A program made the translations under genes and the position numbers. The notes below the pieces were generated by a model, which was not told where the DNA came from, did no database searches, and was given only the letters and a program-made list of their open reading frames with translations. From Rhea pennata (lineage: Eukaryota > Chordata > Aves > Rheiformes > Rheidae), in NCBI RefSeq assembly GCF_028389875.1, contig NC_084663.1, positions 95,903,190 through 95,967,189 on the forward strand: a DNA stretch of 64,000 nucleotides. Reading direction: 5' to 3'. This document shows positions 49,370-62,176 of this stretch, in pieces; within the stretch, counting starts at the first letter, position 1; every line of letters begins with the position of its first letter.

Positions 49370-51319
49370 GTTAGATTTGGAGAAGAAGGAAAATTCTGTG
49401 TAAGAATATCCCTAATTCAAGAAGAAGTTTAATTCCAGATTTGTTTTCACAGCTGACTGTCACAGCTGTTACGGTCAACATGAAAACCTTTTTTTCAAAA
49501 CACCCTTCAGGTGAGCTTACGTGAAGCTGGATGTAGATTTTGTGGCTATGGGCCTGTAGGTCTAGAAACAAAAAGCAAACAATTTGTGAAATGAAGAGGA
49601 GTATTAATGTAGGAAACTTACTTTTTTAATGCTGTTCTAAAGCACCATGAGAACGTATTTGTTGCCTCTCACAGGCAAGTGTCCAGAGAAGCTGGGATTA
49701 GTATTGTGGGTTTTTTTGGTTTTATTTTAGTAGATATGATTCACAGTTTTTTACCACAACTGTTCCTGCTTTAAGTTTACTTCTGCTGATAATGAAACAT
49801 GTTGGTCCTTTTATGTATGTTGGTGTTTGCTAGTATGACTAGCAGGGATTTATACACCCATGGTCTTTACTCAGATGAAACTGGGCAATGTCAGGATTAT
49901 TTATAATCCATTCAGGTCATATTATTGCTTTTGGTAAAACTCTGCGTAAGTTGGATTTGGGTTTTCGGTGATACTGCAGTGTGAGTATAAGTTTGTGATA
50001 ATTTTTCTCACATACTCTCCATGTTCTGCTAACAGTTTGCATTAGAGTGAGACTTAAATGACAGTTATTTTGGCAAGGTAAGTGGTGAACTGGTTGGCTC
50101 TGAGGTTGAATACTGTTCAGTTATTTAAAACTGATAGGCACTCTCTTGAGAAGTCAATAGTGTAAATATACGTTACAGTTTTAAGTCATACTTTTGTATG
50201 GCTATACCTGATCAGAGTAAGGTATTTCTCATGCAGTATGCTTATTTTTCTGCAGATACAGTATGCACCATTTGAATATAGAAAGAATAATGTAAGCTAC
50301 TTGTCTGCATTTACTGGCGTCTGAATAAATCCGATAATTCAGAAAAGAAACCTGGGTAGTAGGACGAGTTGCTTGTACCGAAGGGCTTAATACTGAGAAA
50401 TGAGTAGAAAAGCAAAAGTGTGTAGATTTTTAAGTGCAAACAAATACAAATACGAGAGACAAAAAGCAGCAAGAAATTTTTAGAGGCCTCCAAAATTTCA
50501 TTATAAGGAGAACTGAAAGTGCAGGTTTAGGCCTAGCTGGAAAAGAAGCAGGTAGGAGGTGACATAATAGCTGTTTAATGATAATATCTAGAGAGGAAAT
50601 CCATGAAACCACACCTGCTTAACATCTCTTCTAACATAAGAACTAATAGATAACAGAGAAAGTGGAATCTAAGTAGCCTTATGGGGACATTTTACTAATG
50701 ATACTAAAATAATTTACTGTGATTTAAAGGAGATGGAATGACAATGTGTGAAGCTATTGCACTATGTAGTAAAAGGTGTAAGGTATATTGTTGTCCTCCA
50801 GTTCTAAATATAAGCCATTTTCTGTCAGTGTGTTTTGTGGGAAAGGTTTGTTAGTGCATTTTGTCAGGTGATGTAATTTCAGCATGCATTTTTCCTGAAC
50901 GTTTTTTGACGCGTTTGGCATTGGGATATATTGTAGACGGGACACTGGACCAGATAAACTACTTGTCTAATCATGTATCAGAATTCCTCTGTTTCTAAAC
51001 AATAGAAATATGTTTTGGTTGAATTGTTCACTTAAAAAGTTGTTTAAGTTCCAGAATTAATTTTGTGTAGCCTCTGGCAATCACTATGCACCTTCAGAAC
51101 CCGTTCCCAACAAGGCAGAGCGCATCTTAAGAATGTTTCACTCTTAAACCAAGCAAGCAAGTTGTAGAATTAAAGAACATTTTGTTTTGAAATAGTCTTA
51201 CTTCTCTTCTGTGCTTGGAAAGCTGACAGTCTAGCTGAGTTTTATGGAACTTCATATTTCATGGCAATGTTTTAATAGTGGCTTAAACCTAACACACTTC
51301 TTTTTGTCTTAAGAGAAAT
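49370..51319. other. Non-coding sequence, no gene recognised
   Basis: About 1.9 kb. A strong donor-like GGCAAG-GTAAGTGG occurs near 50080, but no upstream interval bounded by an acceptor stays open in any phase. Nothing else is recognised. Confidence 0.5.
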
Positions 51320-52747
51320 GTGGATGTGGCAAACTCTCAAACATCTTTGAAAGGTTGTGGAGAACTGGAGAGGTGCCTGAGGACTGGAGAAAGCTGGTGT
51401 CACCCTAGTCTTCAAAAAGGGCAAGAAGGAGAGTCCGGGCAACTACAGGCCAGTCAGCTTCACCTTCATCCCTGGAAAGGTGATGGAACAGCTCATTCTG
51501 GATGTCATCTCCAAGCATATGGAGGAAAAGAAGGTGATCAGGAGTAGCCAGCATGGCTTCACCAAGGGGAAATCCTGCTTAACCATGCCTTCTCTGATGG
51601 CATGACTGGCTGGGTAGATGGTGGGAGAGCAGTGGACATTGTGTACCTTGACTTCAGCAAGGCTTTTGATACTGTCTCCCATAACATCCTCCTAGATAAG
51701 CTCAGGAAGTCTGGGTTAGATGAGTGGACAGTGAGGTGGATTGAGAACTGGCTGAAAGGCAGAGCTCAGAGGATTGTGACCAGCAGCACAGAGTCTAGTT
51801 GGAGGCCTGTGGCTAGTGGTGTCCCTCAGGGCTCAGTCCTGGGTCCCATCCTGTTCAACTGTTTCATCAGTGACCTGGATGAAGGGACAGAGTGCCTCCT
51901 TAGCAAGTTGGCTGATGCTACCAAGCTGAGAGGAGAGGCTGATCCAGCTGAGGGCTGTGCTGCCATTCAGAGAGAGCTGGGCGGAGAGGAACCTGCTGAG
52001 GTTCAGCAAGGGCAAGTGAAGAGTCCTGCACCTAGGGAGGAATAACTCCATGTACCAGCACAAGCTGAGGGCTGACCTTCTGGAGAGCATCTCTGCAGAG
52101 AAGGAGCTGGGAGTGCTGGTGGATGACAAGCTGACCATGAGCCAGCAATGCGCCATTGTGGCCAAGAAAGCCGATGGTGTCCTGGGGTGCATTAGGAAGA
52201 GTGTTGCCAGCAGGTGGAAGGAGGTGATCCTGACACTCTGCTCAGCCCTGGTGACGCCTCATCTGGAGTACTGTGTCCAGTTCTGGACTCCCCAGGACAA
52301 GAGAGACATGGAGAGAGTCCAGTGTAGGGCTACGAGGATGATTAGCTGACTGGAGCATCTGCCCTCTGAGGAACGGCTGCGAGAGCTGGACCTGTTTAGC
52401 CTGTGGAAGAGAAGACTGAAGGGGGATCTTATCAATGTGTATAAGTACCTTAGGGGAGGGGGTGTCAAGTGGATGGGGCCAAACTCTTTTCAGTTGTCCC
52501 ATGTGACAGGACAAGAGGCAATGGGCACCATCTGAAGCATAGGAGGTTCTGCCTGAATTTCTTCACCGTGAGAGTGACAGAGCACTGGCACAGGTTGCCC
52601 AGAGAGGTTGTGGAGTCTCCTTCTCTGGAAACCCACCTGGATGCAACCCTGTCTAACATGCTATAGGTGACCCTGTTCGGTCAGGGAGGTTGGACTAGAT
52701 GATCTTCAGAGGTCCCTTCCAACCTCAACCATTCTGTGATTCTGTGA
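51320..52747 (+). mobile_element. CR1 LINE, 5'-truncated, copy B
   Basis: A second ~1.4 kb CR1 fragment of the same subfamily as copy A. It shares long identical stretches, for example GACAGTGAGGTGGATTGAGA and TCTGGAGAGCATCTCTGCAG, and the unusual CTCCCCAGGACAAGAGAGAC. It begins slightly further 5' than copy A (CATCTTTGAAAGGTTGTGGA) and ends with TTGGACTAGATGATCTTCAG, CCCTTCCAACCTCAACC and the terminal ATTCTGTGATTCTGTG. It lacks the 5' UTR, ORF1 and endonuclease. No target-site duplication is evident. Confidence 0.95.
51340..52666 (+). pseudogene. CR1 ORF2 reverse transcriptase, inactivated (copy B)
   Basis: A LINE reverse transcriptase remnant. Motif A ([16 protein letters not shown]) and the [14 protein letters not shown] box are intact in the frame 51602-52045, including the segment missing from copy A. 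The catalytic box reads L-A-D-A (51908-51919) where CR1 enzymes have F-A-D-D. Damage includes a likely 1-nt loss near 51390, a deletion near 51583 removing part of the block before motif A, and a deletion near 51971 that shifts the frame. There is also a TGA at 52347-52349 and another frameshift near 52455. The C-terminal block resumes at 52469 and ends at the natural TAG (52664-52666). It is more damaged than copy A and cannot be functional. Confidence 0.92.
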
Positions 52748-55109
52748 AACTGAAATTGTGTCATGGACAAATCATCATTAGAATTTAGCATGCATATGGA
52801 TCACACAGAACTGGAATCACATAAAACTGGGAGGAGTGGCTGATAAACCATATGGTTGTGCTGCTGTTTAAAGGGACTTTGACAAACTGGAGAAAAGGGC
52901 AGAGAGAGAAAAGGTGGTGAAGTACACAAGTTTGTTTTACTCTTCCAGATTAATGAATACAAGGATTTCTTTTCATTTTAAATATTAAGAGTAGATACAT
53001 AGCAGCTTATATAGCTATGGAATTACTGAATACCATTATTTATAGAGAACTTGAAACAGAAGCTTGGATTTTATGGTGCATGCAGCATGTTCTTTAGATC
53101 ATTTATAGTAAAGTAGGATAGAGGTGAAGTGCCTGTTTCTGTGAAGTACAGCAGTTTGATTGCTTTGTGTAAGTAACGAGTGCGGTTAACTACTGTTGGA
53201 ACATGTTGAGGCTGTTTTTCCCTTTTCTTATGAAATTTAATAGATTGAGGACTGAACTACTGCAGTTCCTAACTGTGTGGTCTGTTTGAGGATGGGAATA
53301 CGCAGCTAATTGCACTTACCCTTTCTCAAAATATGCTTTTCCATAAATGTCAGCAGGAATTTTTGTAGGAGTGTATGATGGACTGTATAGCTGATAAGTC
53401 TTCACAGGGACATGGCCTTCCAAGATGAAGGCTGAGCTTGCTGGCTACAGAAGGCGGTGATGTAGCCATCTTAAGCTGCACTGATTGCCCAGCTAGCTTT
53501 TAACATGTTCTAAGTATGCAGATGCAAGTGTGTTCACCTAGCTAAGTTGCTCTCAAGCTGCTGCAGCCTGTAGCAAGAATTAGGCCTCTCAGAAGCATGA
53601 GGCCACCATTCCTCCATATATAGCTGCTGAGATGGCCAACTTCTTGGGTGCATCTCAGGCCAGGAGCACCTGGCCTGGAGCCTGGAGCATTGTCTCATTT
53701 CTTGAACAGCAGAGTTTGCAGCAAGAGAAGATGAGGTGATAGCTCTGAAACTGGGCTAGTATTTCATTGCCTTCACTCCCCTGTGAAGGGAAGCAGCCCA
53801 AATGTTTCAGAAGCTGGCCCTGCGGTCAGTGACAATGGAGAGAAGCTGCACACGGCATCTTAAGATGATTTGATGTTTTTTAATAATCTTGCCAAAAGGT
53901 AAAGGATGATTTTTTTTGATACTAAATGCATCTTAAATATGTTGGAAGGTTTGTGTTTTGGAAACCTATTCAAGGATAGACTGTACTTTAAATGCTCTTG
54001 TTTATGGAACTGAGGTACTTCATTGTGGATTTATGTGATGAGATATTAAATTTGCCTGAATACTTAATATGAAGTAAAAGCATGGAACCTTTCATAGCTA
54101 CATTTCCCTTGGTTCATTTTTTTTTTGTTAGTCCAAGGCTGCCCTAGACAAGGCTGTATTGCATTATTCATATTGTAAGGTCAGATTTAGTTTTTGAGTC
54201 CTTACCCAGCCAAGGCAACGTTGACATTATAGAGTATGTGCCTGAATTAAGAAACTTGCAGAGAAAAAGAGCCCTTTGGTCCCTGACTTCTCTATGATAT
54301 GTTCTTATGAACTGGATCTTCTCTGGAGCAAAACTCCTGCTGGAAACAACAAAAGCTCTGGCTGGCTGGCTAAGAGGACAGCATTGGGCTTTCCTGTGAT
54401 TTGTCTGACTCTCAAATGCTCAGGTGTGACCTGGCATTCCCACAGCATGAAGTTTGTGAAGGGGCTATCCTCTTCAGGACTGGGAGGAAGATGGTAGAAA
54501 TTGTTCTTACTCAGCTCCTCTGGAACTGCATAAAGTCCTACTGGGAGACAAGGCCACTGCTGTTCTGTGTGTTAGTGGGTGGAGGTGATGGGTGGGCAGG
54601 GGTGGAAGGAAGGGTATCTCAGGAAAGGGCATAGAAGCACTTTCACAGTGTCTAGAGAAACTGTGAGCAGGCAGAGGACATGCAGGCTTCCAAGTCTTTG
54701 AGGGTTCCTGTAGCACTTCTAAACCAAGACCAGTGCCTCTGTGGGACACATCAGTATTAAAGGGGAAATCTGATTTCTTGCTTCCATTAGTGCCGTGACA
54801 TAGTAGGTTTATGAGAAGAGGATCAGTGATTTGTCACTGAACATTCTGTCATTGTTGCTCTTAAGGACTTGCCAGGGTTACCATGTATGTGCACGGTGCA
54901 CTCAGTAGTGCTTTGATGTTTAAGAGGACCTAGCTTAAGTGCAAGCATGGCAGAAGCAGAGCTTTTCTATTCTAAAAAAAACCACTCTAAGCCCCAACAA
55001 ATCTGGACACCTCAAAATTTTCTCTGTTGTGCCAAGGGCTATGAACTACCACTTCCCTGGCCAAAGCATAACTATTGCTTCCAGACATAGACAGCTGAAA
55101 TAAAAACTG
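52748..55109. other. Non-coding sequence, no gene recognised
   Basis: About 2.4 kb. The interval 53400-53830 is somewhat richer in GC but matches no repeat family I know. Open frames of 73-80 codons near 54.3-54.75 kb overlap on both strands and are unsupported. Confidence 0.5.
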
Positions 55110-55217
55110 AAGGGAGGGGATGAGAGGAGGCAGAAAGAGGGGGGAAAAAAAACCTAATGCAACAAAAGGAAGTTAAACACCCCCCCTCTTTCCCTCTCCC
55201 CACCTCCCCCCCCCCCC
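55110..55217. repeat. Purine-rich then pyrimidine-rich low-complexity tract
   Basis: A G/A-rich stretch (about 55110-55152) is followed by a C/T-rich stretch with a 12-13 nt C run (about 55178-55217). Confidence 0.8.
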
Positions 55218-55523
55218 AAATTCCAGAAATACAGGAGTAGATGTTATGAAGCAGGCTCAGTTTCTAGCAGCTTGATCTTTGCTTTTGTGTGCATTTGGCT
55301 TTGTGTGCACTGATGTCCTGTTAATAATTATCATTCTGTTGACACCTGTATTCATGATGACACCCCCATATCACATTTTCATCACAGCGTGAAATATTGC
55401 TCTCTTTGCTTTTGTTTTGTTTTGTGCTATGAATTTAACCCAGAACTGAAAAAGCTAGGCACTTCTCACAGCACACAACGGGACATTGATAACCTTGCAG
55501 ACTAGTTACTGATCCTATCTCAG

Positions 55524-55527
<4 letters not shown>

Positions 55528-55560
<33 letters not shown>
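55528..55560. repeat. (TC)n microsatellite
   Basis: About 16 uninterrupted CT units, continuing into a C/T-rich stretch. Confidence 0.92.
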
Positions 55561-55561
<1 letters not shown>

Positions 55562-58500
55562 TCCTCCTGCCCCTCTTTATAAGCAGACAAGGTTTTACCT
55601 CAACAAGCTGATGACAGAATAATTTCTCCAGGTTGATTGTTTGCCCCATGTGGACCTCTGGAGATCTTCATACAGTGGAAAGAAGGAGATCAAAAGACTG
55701 CAAGAAAAAAGAGGCAGAGGACTGAAAAAAGCCACCGCAAAGATCCTGCTCAGGTTTCAGTCTGGTGATGAACAGACTTGTAAAGTATTCTGAGACCTGT
55801 CAGATTTTCCCATCTAAAATCCAGACCTATTTTTAAAAGATTTTTCATAATGAGTCTCTCTTCTCCCGTCCTCAGGCTCAGAGTGTTTTCTGAAAAAGTT
55901 CTGCAAGGCAGAGAGGTTGAACACTTGATCACATGCAGGAGCACAGGATAGATGGAGTACAGCTGACTCAACAGCTACGGGGAATTTGGGTAAGTGTCCA
56001 TCATGTCAGCCACCTAGAACTTACTAAAATAATGGCAAAAGTCAAATTATTCTTTATTTTTTTCCTCATCTTTTTATCACTTATCAGGCAAAGTTAAGCT
56101 TGCTGGGAAATCTCAAGGGAGTTGGTCAGGGAAGAAGTTTGCTGGGAACAGCTAATGAAAACAGCAAGGCAAATTAGCATCCAGCTGTGAAGAGAGGTGT
56201 TATTTCTTTCTCAACTTAGCTTTTATTTAAAACTACCCAGACCAGACCAGACCTGTGCTATTAATGTGAGGGGAGAATGGTTACAGACCCCTTGTAGTGC
56301 TGAGATTACCAGTGCATGTCAAACCCCCCTCACAGTGCTTTTAGGAGGGGAACAATTGCTTGAGGGAGACGATATTATCCAGCTTGTGGTGTCAGTCTGC
56401 CTGTTCTCACAATCATTGCATTGATGGAAAAAAATTTTGATAAGCGAGACTTCTTATCTGGCTCCCACTGCAATCGAATGACATAAGTTCGCTTATTGGA
56501 AATGACATTGTCTCTGGTCACAAAGGTGACTGGACATGATAATTGCTCCACCTTTGTGTATTTTTTTTAAGTAATAATAATGAATATATTCTTGAGTGAA
56601 GATACTGGGATTTGAAATCAAGTCTCTGTTTAAGCTGATGAACTGATACAGTCCAAATTGATGTAGTTACTGCAATTTGCTATGTGTACTGCAAAAGGAA
56701 ATTTTATCGTGGTCTGTGAGCAGCAAAAGATGGGACTGCTGGCCCCCTTGTGTGCTCTTGATCGAAGAATACTTTATCAGTGCATGACATATTTTGTTTT
56801 CTTTCATCTAGGTCTTGAGCAGTATCCCTCAGGCTTGTTTTAGAGTTTGGCTTGAAAATTACTTCAAACTGTGTTTTGCCTCTTTGAGAGGGACTCAAAA
56901 CATGGTGAAAGGAATATCCATAAATGAATTTTTTCTATTTCACAGTAGAAATTTTTGTCTTTTTAAATGTAACCTTGGAACTGTTGCGTGTATGCTCTGA
57001 TTTTAAAGGTAAACTGTGGTATTAGATACTTTCTTAAAGTGAGAGATTAGCCCAAATTTGTTTAATTTTAAGGATTAGATAAAGCCAGACTGTACTGCAA
57101 TAGTATTCTACAACTTCATTGCATAATTTCTATTCCTAAAGTAGGGAAATTGAAGTCATCCTGATGCCATAACTATTGCTACTTTTTGTCAGAGAAGTCT
57201 TTATTTTAATGGTAGCTTTCCAAGCTGCAAACAGATGGCTGCAGTATAATCTACTTGCTAGTGACATCAAGCATTATTTACTGAAGACTTATATCTGTAT
57301 TGCTCTCTTTGAAAGCATAAAAAGAGTAATCAAGTAGAGTGATACTTATTTAGGTAGGTTTTTATCTGCCCATGTGACTGCAAGGCTCCTGGGACAGGCA
57401 ATAGGATTAAGACTGTGTCATTACTACGTCAGTGGCTTTGAACCCAGACCATGGTTAAAGGCGACAGAAAGCCATTAGCATCTGATGACTCTTCAGTGGC
57501 CTCAATCTAATGATTTGATGGTCTCTGTAAATTTGCTAGCTAATAGGACCACCATAATGATCAGTGGCCTGAGCAGAAAATTGGTAGACTGACGTGCATA
57601 CTTTGAGCATGTATTTTAGCTTAGAAGCAACCCGTTCACTCCACGATCTAGGGATGCTCTTGGTTTGCCCATACAGGGTTATTACTGCTTGTGCGTTTCA
57701 GTCTACAGATCCTGGATTTTAGTCTCCTACTGATTTTTAAATTGGAATGTCTGTGTTAAAACGGATAAAGCGACTGATAAAACAACAATGTAAAACAGGT
57801 GCAAGAGAGCAAAGTCAGCTCGCTTGTTTCTCTCAGTATGGGATTAATTAACCAAACTTTTAATTAACCAACTTTTAAAAACACTGTAGCCATCTTGTTC
57901 ATTACAAGTGCTTCTGTATGTAATATGCAGTGTGTAGATGGGTGATGTATGATGGGTGGTTACAGGATGGTCCTTGTTTCATAGTTGGTTAACTTTAACT
58001 ATTGACTATAGATTTTTTCCTTTCTTGTGTATGATATTCTGTGGTGACTGGAAAATCAAAACTGATTTTTAGTTTAGTTTAATGATGTATCAGTCAGGTA
58101 TGCAGTAGCTTTAATGTGATATATGTTTAATTGCAGTAAGTTTATATTCTTGTCATTTCTTGTTGCATTGACCAAAGTTTTACTAATGAATCTACTCTTA
58201 ACACACACAATTGGGGAGGGGGTCAGACCTAAGAACAGAAAGTCGATTCATGTGGGTTTTAGTGATTAAAAGAAAATGAGACTTTGCTTTGTCAAGAACC
58301 CTCAAGTGTGAACTGAAATGATATTTTCAGATCACTGCAACAATCTCCAAATGTTAAACTAAACTTTCTTTTTTCTTAAGTCTCCTGCTGATGCCCTTTT
58401 TTTTTTCTCCATGCAGTAGAGAATGTGGAGAGTGTGGAAGTGAGAGGAGATTTTTTTTTTCAGAGTTCTATAATTCAAGTCTAGTGCTTTGACTATAAAT

Positions 58501-59420
58501 CATTTCCTTTAGCCCAGTTTTCCCTCTCAGATCTGCCCTCAGTGACAGTATTCTGCACTATCTGTGTGAATCTCCCCGGGGAAATAGTGGCTAATTCATG
58601 CAGGTTGGAAAACAGAATAGAATTCTGCCTTTCCAGTATAACTGAGGAAATTTGGATTTTTTTGTATTTTTTATCTCTGAAACTCTGAAATTGATCTATG
58701 TTTTTACATCTTGTTAAGGCAGCTATGAACCATAGAATGAGAAATATCTAGTTTCAAATGTAAATTTGAAATTTTTAGCTTATCTTTCAGATGCATAGTA
58801 TCACTTAACCTACTTTTATTTTAGGATATGATTAATATGATTTGTAAAAGACTTGCATTTCCAGGGGCCTTAAGCTGTTTAAATGTCTGGGTGAGTTTTG
58901 GCAGTATTTCCTATGAAATGCAGAAAGAGAACCAAGTAAAGTATATTCAAGCAATCTTTGTGGGACAATAAAACAAGTATTCTGGCAGTATTTAAAGTAG
59001 AATTCAAGAAATAAAGTAGAATTGCTAAGCACAACTATAGTGGAATAATGGAATGGGATGAGGGAAAGGTAGTGGAAATGTCGTTTGAAGTGTATCAGTA
59101 TTTCACTAATGGACATAAGAAATGGCTAGAATAATAACATAATATGGAGTAATAACATAATATGTTTAGCACACAGTAGCAGCCAAACAGTTTGTTTCTT
59201 CATTTCAAGCGTCTTAAATGCAGATGTAGTAAGTCAAAATGTCTGGCCTATTACACAAATAGTTGTGAGGTATTTTTATGCTTTAATTACTATATTTCAC
59301 TACCAGCCTGATGTTAATGGCTTCTTAGAAAGTGTTGTACTACTTTGCGTAAATTTATTGGAAATATTTCATATCCTTCATCTGATCATTGTTTCTCTTC
59401 TTACTTTGTAAAAATGCAGT
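55561..59420. other. Non-coding sequence, no gene recognised
   Basis: About 3.9 kb. No open frame exceeds 94 codons. The intervals 55980-56580 and 57360-57660 are complex, non-repetitive sequence with clustered TAAT-type and SOX/TCF-type motifs and might be regulatory, but this is only an impression. A small 18-bp-period duplication (TAATAACATAATATG twice) lies at 59132-59164. Confidence 0.45.
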
Positions 59421-59444
59421 TATTTTATTTATTTATTTATTTTT
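59421..59444. repeat. (TTTA)n microsatellite
   Basis: About five TTTA units in a T-rich context. Confidence 0.85.
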
Positions 59445-60198
59445 CTTTCATGCCAGGCTAAAAAACCTCAGTGCCTCTAAAGATTTATGGTAGTAATGAA
59501 CAGCGACACACATGCTGCTGAAGTATAATATCTGATTTTGTTTTGAACTGTGTGTGTATGTTGGCATCTGTTATCCACCCAACATGTAACTCCCATTGCC
59601 GTTAATAGACTTTACAAAAAGACCGTATCTTTTGGAACCAGATCTAGCTATTCAGCAAGGTTTAGAATGGATATTTCCTTTCAATTTGTGAAAAACTGTA
59701 AATTTCTTGCATATAAATCTGCTCATGGGCTTTTGAATTTCAGCCTCCCAGGGAGCACTCTGGTCAAGGTTTGAAGCCTTTCTAAACTGACCACATTTCA
59801 GATTAAAATCTAATAATTTTAGTGTGACTTTCATTTGCAGGGAGTTAAGTCTCTTTCTCTTCCCCTTACTTGTAAAGTAGCTGGAATGTAAACCAGATTT
59901 TTGTAAACTTTTTATAAACAAAAACTCTGTATATTATTTTAAGAAGTTATCCCAAAATTTGTTTCTCTATCTCCATAAGCACATGCTTCATTTAGAAAAC
60001 CCTATTGGCATTTCAGATGTTAGTTATAATTTAGTCTCTGTTCAGGTAGAGCATCTATGTGGTTCTAGTGGAGGTTTGATTAAATAGGGGCGCCAAACTT
60101 TGACCCAAAGTTAGTTATAAACTGAAATAGTATAGAGCTAATACAGGACTGATCAAATCTCAAAAGTAGTGTAAAAACTGTTGTGTTTAAATAATATA
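59445..60198. other. Non-coding sequence
   Basis: No gene, repeat family or RNA gene recognised. Confidence 0.55.
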
Positions 60199-60261
60199 TC
60201 TCTTTACTACCTATTCAGCACCTAGCCAAAATCATTATGTGCTGAATAGGTAGTAAAGAGA
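60199..60261. repeat. Perfect 23-bp inverted repeat (hairpin) with 17-nt loop
   Basis: The left arm (60199-60221, TCTCTTTACTAC...TTCAGCAC) and right arm (60239-60261, GTGCTGAA...GTAAAGAGA) are exact reverse complements over 23 bases. The loop is CTAGCCAAAATCATTAT (60222-60238). Pairing stops almost at once outside the arms. A perfect stem of this length is unlikely by chance. It is shorter than a typical microRNA precursor stem and lacks bulges. It is best read as a snap-back (template-switch) duplication or a small foldback element. Confidence 0.93.
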
Positions 60262-60442
60262 GATTGGTTTACCTATTTAAAAAACCCTTAAAACGATGTA
60301 TTTTCCCCTTTCTTTGGTGGTGGTGGTGGGGATGAAATGGAGAGTGGGAGAGGGAAACATCAGTCTGTTTGCAAGTTTAGCTGTGTTGCTGGTGAGATTT
60401 TGTAGCCTTCCATTCAGGAAAGTACTGATCTTCAGAATTTTT
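60262..60442. other. Non-coding sequence
   Basis: No feature beyond a short GGTGGTGGTGG run near 60319. Confidence 0.55.
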
Positions 60443-60620
60443 TTATATATGCATATTTATGTGTGTGTGTATGTATATGCACATACATATGCAATATATA
60501 TAGTTAAATAAGCATGATATTTAATAGGTCGATACAACCATCGTATGTACAATACACCTATATATTATCTATATTAGATATAGGTATAGATATGTCTATA
60601 TAATGCTATATAGAAATAGG
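60443..60620. repeat. TA/TG-rich low-complexity region
   Basis: Mixed TATA, TGTG and CATA dinucleotide runs such as GTGTGTGTATGTATATGC and TATAGGTATAGATATG, with an ordinary stretch in between. Confidence 0.8.
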
Positions 60621-62176
60621 TGGGGGTATGTGTGCGTTTTTCAAAGCCTTGGCCCCAAAGATGGCCCTCAAAGAGAGGGAAGTTTGTAGTTGAAACTCGC
60701 CCTAAAATTGTTTACATCTCAGGTGCAGGCATGCCCTTATTTCTGTAGTAATCCTTCTGAGAAGTGAAAGTATCACTGTTTGGTGATGGCGTTGTTCAAA
60801 GTGGGTACTGTAAATTTCCAAGTTCTGTTTTGTCAGAACCAGGAGAGCCCAAGGATGAACACAGGTAAAGGAATGGAAGACAGCAGTGAAAACACGGTTT
60901 GGATAATCGGTTATAATGGGATATACAAGTTACAGGCGGGAGTTAGCCTGTAATTAAAATGCGTCGCTGCTGAAGGACTTTGAGGTAGACAGTTACTCTT
61001 CTGTTTGTGTTCAGCAGTTATTTTAGATGATGGCAAATGATTCAGCACACGTCCAGAAGAGCAGCTGTTCCAGGAGACCTGACAAAGGTGCAGGTAGCAT
61101 AGCTCCCACCTGAAGAGTGCGGGTGCAGGGACAAGTGGCCAAGTGTGGCAGCGAGACAGACAGAAACCAAAAAGACAAACTATTTCATCGTGAGATGCCT
61201 GTGAGAAACAGTACGCGCTGAACAATATAAATTATCATTTGACATATTTTTTATGAGTAACAGTAATATTTCTATTCCATTACTGTAGAGGCCTAATATA
61301 TGCTGTTAGGGAGCATTTCGGCAGTTCCTAGATATGTATGAAAATGCTTATAAATGTTTCACCAAACTCGACCAGGAATTTATCACATCTACGACTTTCT
61401 TTCAGTAGGATTTTCATTATTCCTATTAACTATTCTCTTTTAGAAAGTCTTATCCAGTAAGGAGGCGTAAATATTACTGTTATTTGGTAGAACTGCTGTA
61501 CTCTGTAAATGGAAGATGGAGCACAAGCCATAGGATTATAATTTTTTTCTCATAAAATACAGATGAATATGTGAAATAGATAATATTCAGAAATCAGACT
61601 GTCTCATAAATGAATTTCCATAAACATTTAGGGCTGAATCAGTAGTGAATGCTGCTCATAATGGAAAATTTTTGAAGATCCTTTTGGATCTTAATAAAGA
61701 TAGAATGGGAGAAAAAGAGAATTGAATGTCAGGTGATATGAGAGGAGGAAGAGAGGGACTTCAGGCGGGTGAAAGCAACTGGTGTTCCAAAAAATTCAGT
61801 TACTAAATTGAATGCAAAATATGATTTTTAAAAAAATCATAAACATCTTTATTATGAAATTTTGGGCAGGTTTTTTTCACATGGCAAAATTTGTGAAAGC
61901 AGGAACAAAGCTTTGTAAAATTATAAAAATTAGATTGAGGGGAGTATGTTGTAACTGTTACCTCTTTATGCTGCACATCACTGAAGAGTACAGAAAAGTA
62001 AGACCTGCAGTATGACTCAGTGCTGAATATATAATAACTGATCAGTGGAGATTCATAGCTGGCTGTGTCAGCATTCTGAAAATTACAGTAATTTTATTGC
62101 AGTGCAACCTGAATATGTTGGACTGTTTTCTTTAATCAATTGTATTAGAAATCTAAATGAATCATGGTTCATGAAA
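60621..62176. other. Non-coding sequence, no gene recognised
   Basis: About 1.6 kb with short open frames only (the longest 104 codons, minus, 60911-61225, with no recognisable domain). Confidence 0.5.

Noticed and set aside
53400-53830. Moderately GC-rich segment that might be an old LTR or DNA transposon
   Set aside because: No terminal repeats, target duplications or family resemblance could be seen.
55938-55988. 51-nt open interval before a GTAAGTG donor
   Set aside because: The acceptor lacks a pyrimidine tract and two phases are open, so the signal is weak.
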